Below, piece by piece: positions 25,777 through 27,241 of a stretch of 27,241 bases of DNA. Below the pieces are notes generated by a model. It saw nothing but the letters and a program-made list of their open reading frames with translations. It did no database searches and was not told where the DNA came from. Numbering within the stretch: the first letter of the stretch is position 1; every line of letters begins with the position of its first letter. The position numbers were made by a program, and so were the translations under genes. The stretch comes from Deinococcus aerophilus. Lineage in GTDB: Bacteria; Deinococcota; Deinococci; Deinococcales; Deinococcaceae. The stretch is taken from assembly GCF_014647075.1 (NCBI RefSeq), contig NZ_BMOM01000035.1, positions 1 through 27,241 of the forward strand. The letters run 5' to 3'.

Positions 25777-25811
25777 GGCCGTACGTTAGTCGGAATCAAT
25801 TTAGTTGTCAA
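25777..25811 (-). promoter_or_regulatory. marR promoter, consensus -35, leaderless
   Basis: On the minus strand TTGACA (25811-25806), a 17-bp spacer and TAACGT (25788-25783) lie 6 nt before the ATG. This is the best sigma70 match in the window. A weak dyad with arms GTTG/CAAC (25804-25818) covers the -35 and could be the operator. Confidence 0.68.
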
Positions 25812-26081
25812 GGGCAACGATGTGCGGAAGATGGTCGAGGGCCACCCCTTGCCTCGGGTTTTCCTGCCCACGCGCTGCTCGACTGATCGCCACTTCTGCA
25901 CGCAGGGATGGGGGCACCACGCCAGAGGGGCGCAGAATGCCGTTGCCGGGCATGATTGCTGCGCAGGGCGTCCGGAATCTTCCGGTGATCCCTCCCTCTG
26001 TGGCCGAGAGGCGGGATGGATCTGAACTTCACGGTTCCACCATCCGGCACCAAAACATCTCTGCTCTTGTGTGCAATCACT
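25812..26081. other. Spacer between marR and the second partition cassette
   Basis: About 270 bp with no convincing gene. A 6-2-6 inverted repeat (CCGGAA at 25972-25977 with TTCCGG at 25980-25985) is present. TTGTGTG occurs at 26067 and again at 26083, close to the parF upstream site. Confidence 0.45.
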
Positions 26082-26106
26082 TTTGTGTGAAACTGCATTT
26101 CATTAC
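26082..26106 (+). promoter_or_regulatory. Upstream site of the parFG cassette (candidate operator/centromere)
   Basis: The site begins TTTGTGTGAAA and ends TTTCATTAC, with an internal dyad TGAAA / TTTCA. An almost identical site in opposite orientation lies after the cassette. It ends 28 bp before the parF start, where a -35 region would fall, so protein binding here should repress the cassette. Confidence 0.55.
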
Positions 26107-26134
26107 GGATGTACGGATGTGAGATGCTGAACGT

Positions 26135-26722
26135 GTGAAAGTGATCAGTGTGTTGAGCCGCAAGGGCGGTGTGGGCAAGACGCTTCTGTCGGTGGGGATC
26201 GCGCAGGTGCTCGGAGAGCGGGGCCACCGGGTGGCGCTGCTTGACCGGGACCCGGAAGGCAGCGCCATGGGCTGGCAGCATGGCGCTCAGGCTGTGGGCA
26301 CAGCCCTTCCCTACCAGGTCATCGGGCCCATTGAGGCGACCCGACTGGACCGCGTGGAATTCCTGGTGGTGGATACGCCACCCAATGACATGCGCACGCT
26401 GCAGGACACGGCCCGGCAGTCTCATGTGCTGCTCGTGCCCCTGTTGCCCGGAGCCGGCGAGATGGACCGCCTGCAGGAGACGGTCCAGGCCTTGAGCAAG
26501 GTCGAGCTACAAGATGGCGTGCAACTGGGTTTTGTGCTCAACCGGCTCGAACACGACAACGTCAGCAGCGCCATGAAGCCGGCTCTGGAGGAACTGGGAT
26601 ACCCGGTGGTGGCACAGATCCGCAAGGCCGTGGATTACCAGCGCGCATTCGGCCAGTTGATCCCGGCGCACCTGACCGCCCCGTTCCGCGAGGCGCTTAC
26701 TGCCCTGGAGGTGCTGGAATGA
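26135..26722 (+). CDS. Small ParA-family ATPase (ParF-like, type Ib)
   Basis: A 195-residue ATPase without an N-terminal DNA-binding domain, the size of type Ib ParF proteins that polymerise or form nucleoid gradients to move plasmids. The canonical deviant Walker A is RKGGVGKT (9-16) with signature Lys10 and Lys15. DRDPEGS (37-43) replaces the usual DxDPQxS, and Walker B is FLVVDTPP (76-83). The GTG start gives the classical MKVISVLSRKGG opening. GATGCT lies 6 nt upstream as a weak -10, with no ribosome site, again fitting a leaderless message. The stop overlaps the next gene's ATG. It is clearly different from the parA at 5926. Confidence 0.85.
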   Translation: MKVISVLSRKGGVGKTLLSVGIAQVLGERGHRVALLDRDPEGSAMGWQHGAQAVGTALPYQVIGPIEATRLDRVEFLVVDTPPNDMRTLQDTARQSHVLLVPLLPGAGEMDRLQETVQALSKVELQDGVQLGFVLNRLEHDNVSSAMKPALEELGYPVVAQIRKAVDYQRAFGQLIPAHLTAPFREALTALEVLE

Positions 26723-26982
26723 CCCGCAAGCAGACGGACGCAAACAGCATTCTGGGGGCCGCGCGCCGTTCTGCAGACGTGCTCCGTCCCCAGACAGAGG
26801 CGGCCCCGCCCGAACTCCAGCCGGCACCGCCCGAGCGGCGCGTCAATGTCGCGCTGCGGGCACAGACCCACAAGCGGCTCAAGCTGCTCGCGGTCCAGCG
26901 CGACCTGACCGTACAGGAGCTTGCAGAGCAACTGCTGACGGCAGCCCTGAGCGCCCAGGAAGACACCTCCACCGAACGGTAA
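26719..26982 (+). CDS. Ribbon-helix-helix DNA-binding protein (ParG-like)
   Basis: An 87-residue protein with a flexible, proline-rich N-terminal 38 residues and a C-terminal ribbon-helix-helix: strand RVNVALRA (41-48), helix around 50-60 and helix around 64-77 (TVQELAEQLLTAAL). This matches the plan of ParG-type centromere-binding proteins of about 75-90 residues. In ParG the mobile tail supplies an arginine that stimulates ParF; Arg16-Arg17 here could do the same, which is an inference. Its ATG overlaps the parF-like stop by 4 nt (ATGA). It likely binds the mirrored sites at both ends of the cassette and represses transcription. A generic antitoxin-type RHH is the alternative, but no toxin is present. 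Confidence 0.8.
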   Translation: MTRKQTDANSILGAARRSADVLRPQTEAAPPELQPAPPERRVNVALRAQTHKRLKLLAVQRDLTVQELAEQLLTAALSAQEDTSTER

Positions 26983-27010
26983 TTGTGTCTGTGTGCGACA
27001 TTTCAAAATT

Positions 27011-27040
27011 GTGATGAAACATTTTCACACAAATGTGTGA
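27011..27040 (-). promoter_or_regulatory. Downstream mirrored site and TCACACA palindrome
   Basis: On the minus strand 27033-27011 begins TTTGTGTGAAAATG and ends TTTCATCAC, nearly the same as the site at 26082 but inverted. Overlapping it, TCACACAAATGTGTGA (27025-27040) is a perfect 7-2-7 inverted repeat. These are candidate centromere or operator sites for the RHH protein. Confidence 0.55.
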
Positions 27041-27145
27041 TCGCAGCAAGCGGTGCTGGGACACTTTTTTGAGCTGATCCTGATGGCACGGGGGCAGCAC
27101 TCAAGACCCATTGCGCAGTTGAGGTGAATTGGGCAGAGTGGGGGC

Positions 27146-27241
27146 ATGCTTCAGGTGTCTCGCCTCATGCAGCGTTCCCGGTCCTTTGAGTCGCTCTGCG
27201 GCCTGAATCCTGACGAATTCACAACCCTGGCAGAACAGCTC
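27146..27241 (+). CDS. Transposase-like gene, N-terminal 32 codons only
   Basis: The reading frame MLQVSRLMQRSRSFESLCGL continuing to LNPDEFTTLAEQL runs off the window. The pattern of a short basic start, then F-x-x-L-x-G-L-x-x-x-E-F, is like the N-terminal helix-turn-helix of IS5/IS4-group DDE transposases. An insertion sequence probably begins in 27090-27145, but its inverted repeat cannot be confirmed with the other end missing. Confidence 0.5.
   Translation, partial: MLQVSRLMQRSRSFESLCGLNPDEFTTLAEQL

Noticed and set aside
27151..27162. TCAGGTGTCTCG resembling the iteron core near the window end
   Set aside because: One mismatch in 12 bases, single copy, inside the transposase-like reading frame; a chance match.
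1..27241. CRISPR array, tRNA or rRNA genes
   Set aside because: No regularly spaced palindromic repeats with unique spacers other than the iterons, and no tRNA or rRNA signature was recognised.

Overview
The window looks like part of a secondary replicon (plasmid or megaplasmid) of a Deinococcus-type bacterium. Supporting signs are high GC, a replication initiator of the RepA type found on Deinococcus plasmids, large multi-GAF/PAS histidine kinases, and several genes whose only visible start signal is a TANNNT -10 box 6-7 nt before the start codon, the leaderless arrangement reported to be common in Deinococcus. The genus call is an inference from these features; no search was run.

Layout. 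1-152: the 3' end of queC and its terminator. 275-3493 (-): an orphan four-GAF/PAS histidine kinase. 3625-7824: the replicon core. A rep gene (-) is followed by an AT-rich leader, 12 iterons of a 19-bp repeat, parA (+, with an unusual Phd/YefM-like N-terminal domain) and parB (+, overlapping parA by 4 nt). A perfect 20-bp palindrome at the parB stop is a candidate parS. 8003-8770 (-): a short-chain dehydrogenase. 9415-10505 (-): a two-gene unit of a DJ-1/PfpI protein and an ABM-type monooxygenase. 10744-14349 (-): a second kinase paralogous to the first. 14526-15821 (-): an exported bactofilin-like beta-solenoid protein with a membrane C-terminus.

16314-23295 (+): a signalling block. A promoter with a leader of about 317 nt precedes a lipoprotein subtilase carrying five AKWWAEG repeats. 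Close behind it comes a TPR-GGDEF-EAL protein with a degenerate EAL domain, then a PAS3-GAF-GGDEF-EAL protein with all motifs intact. The pair plausibly sets c-di-GMP levels, the first mainly as a cyclase and the second able to make and break the messenger.

23328-25776 (-): a marR / DUF6428-like / MFS efflux unit rich in cysteines, resembling metal(loid) or thiol-stress resistance loci. 26135-26982 (+): a second, compact partition cassette (ParF-like ATPase plus ribbon-helix-helix ParG-like protein) flanked by an inverted pair of closely related sites. 27146-27241: the first 32 codons of a transposase-like gene, cut by the window end.

The most novel elements are the Phd-ParA fusion with two possible starts, the AKWWAEG-repeat subtilase beside a c-di-GMP enzyme, and the second parFG cassette with mirrored sites.
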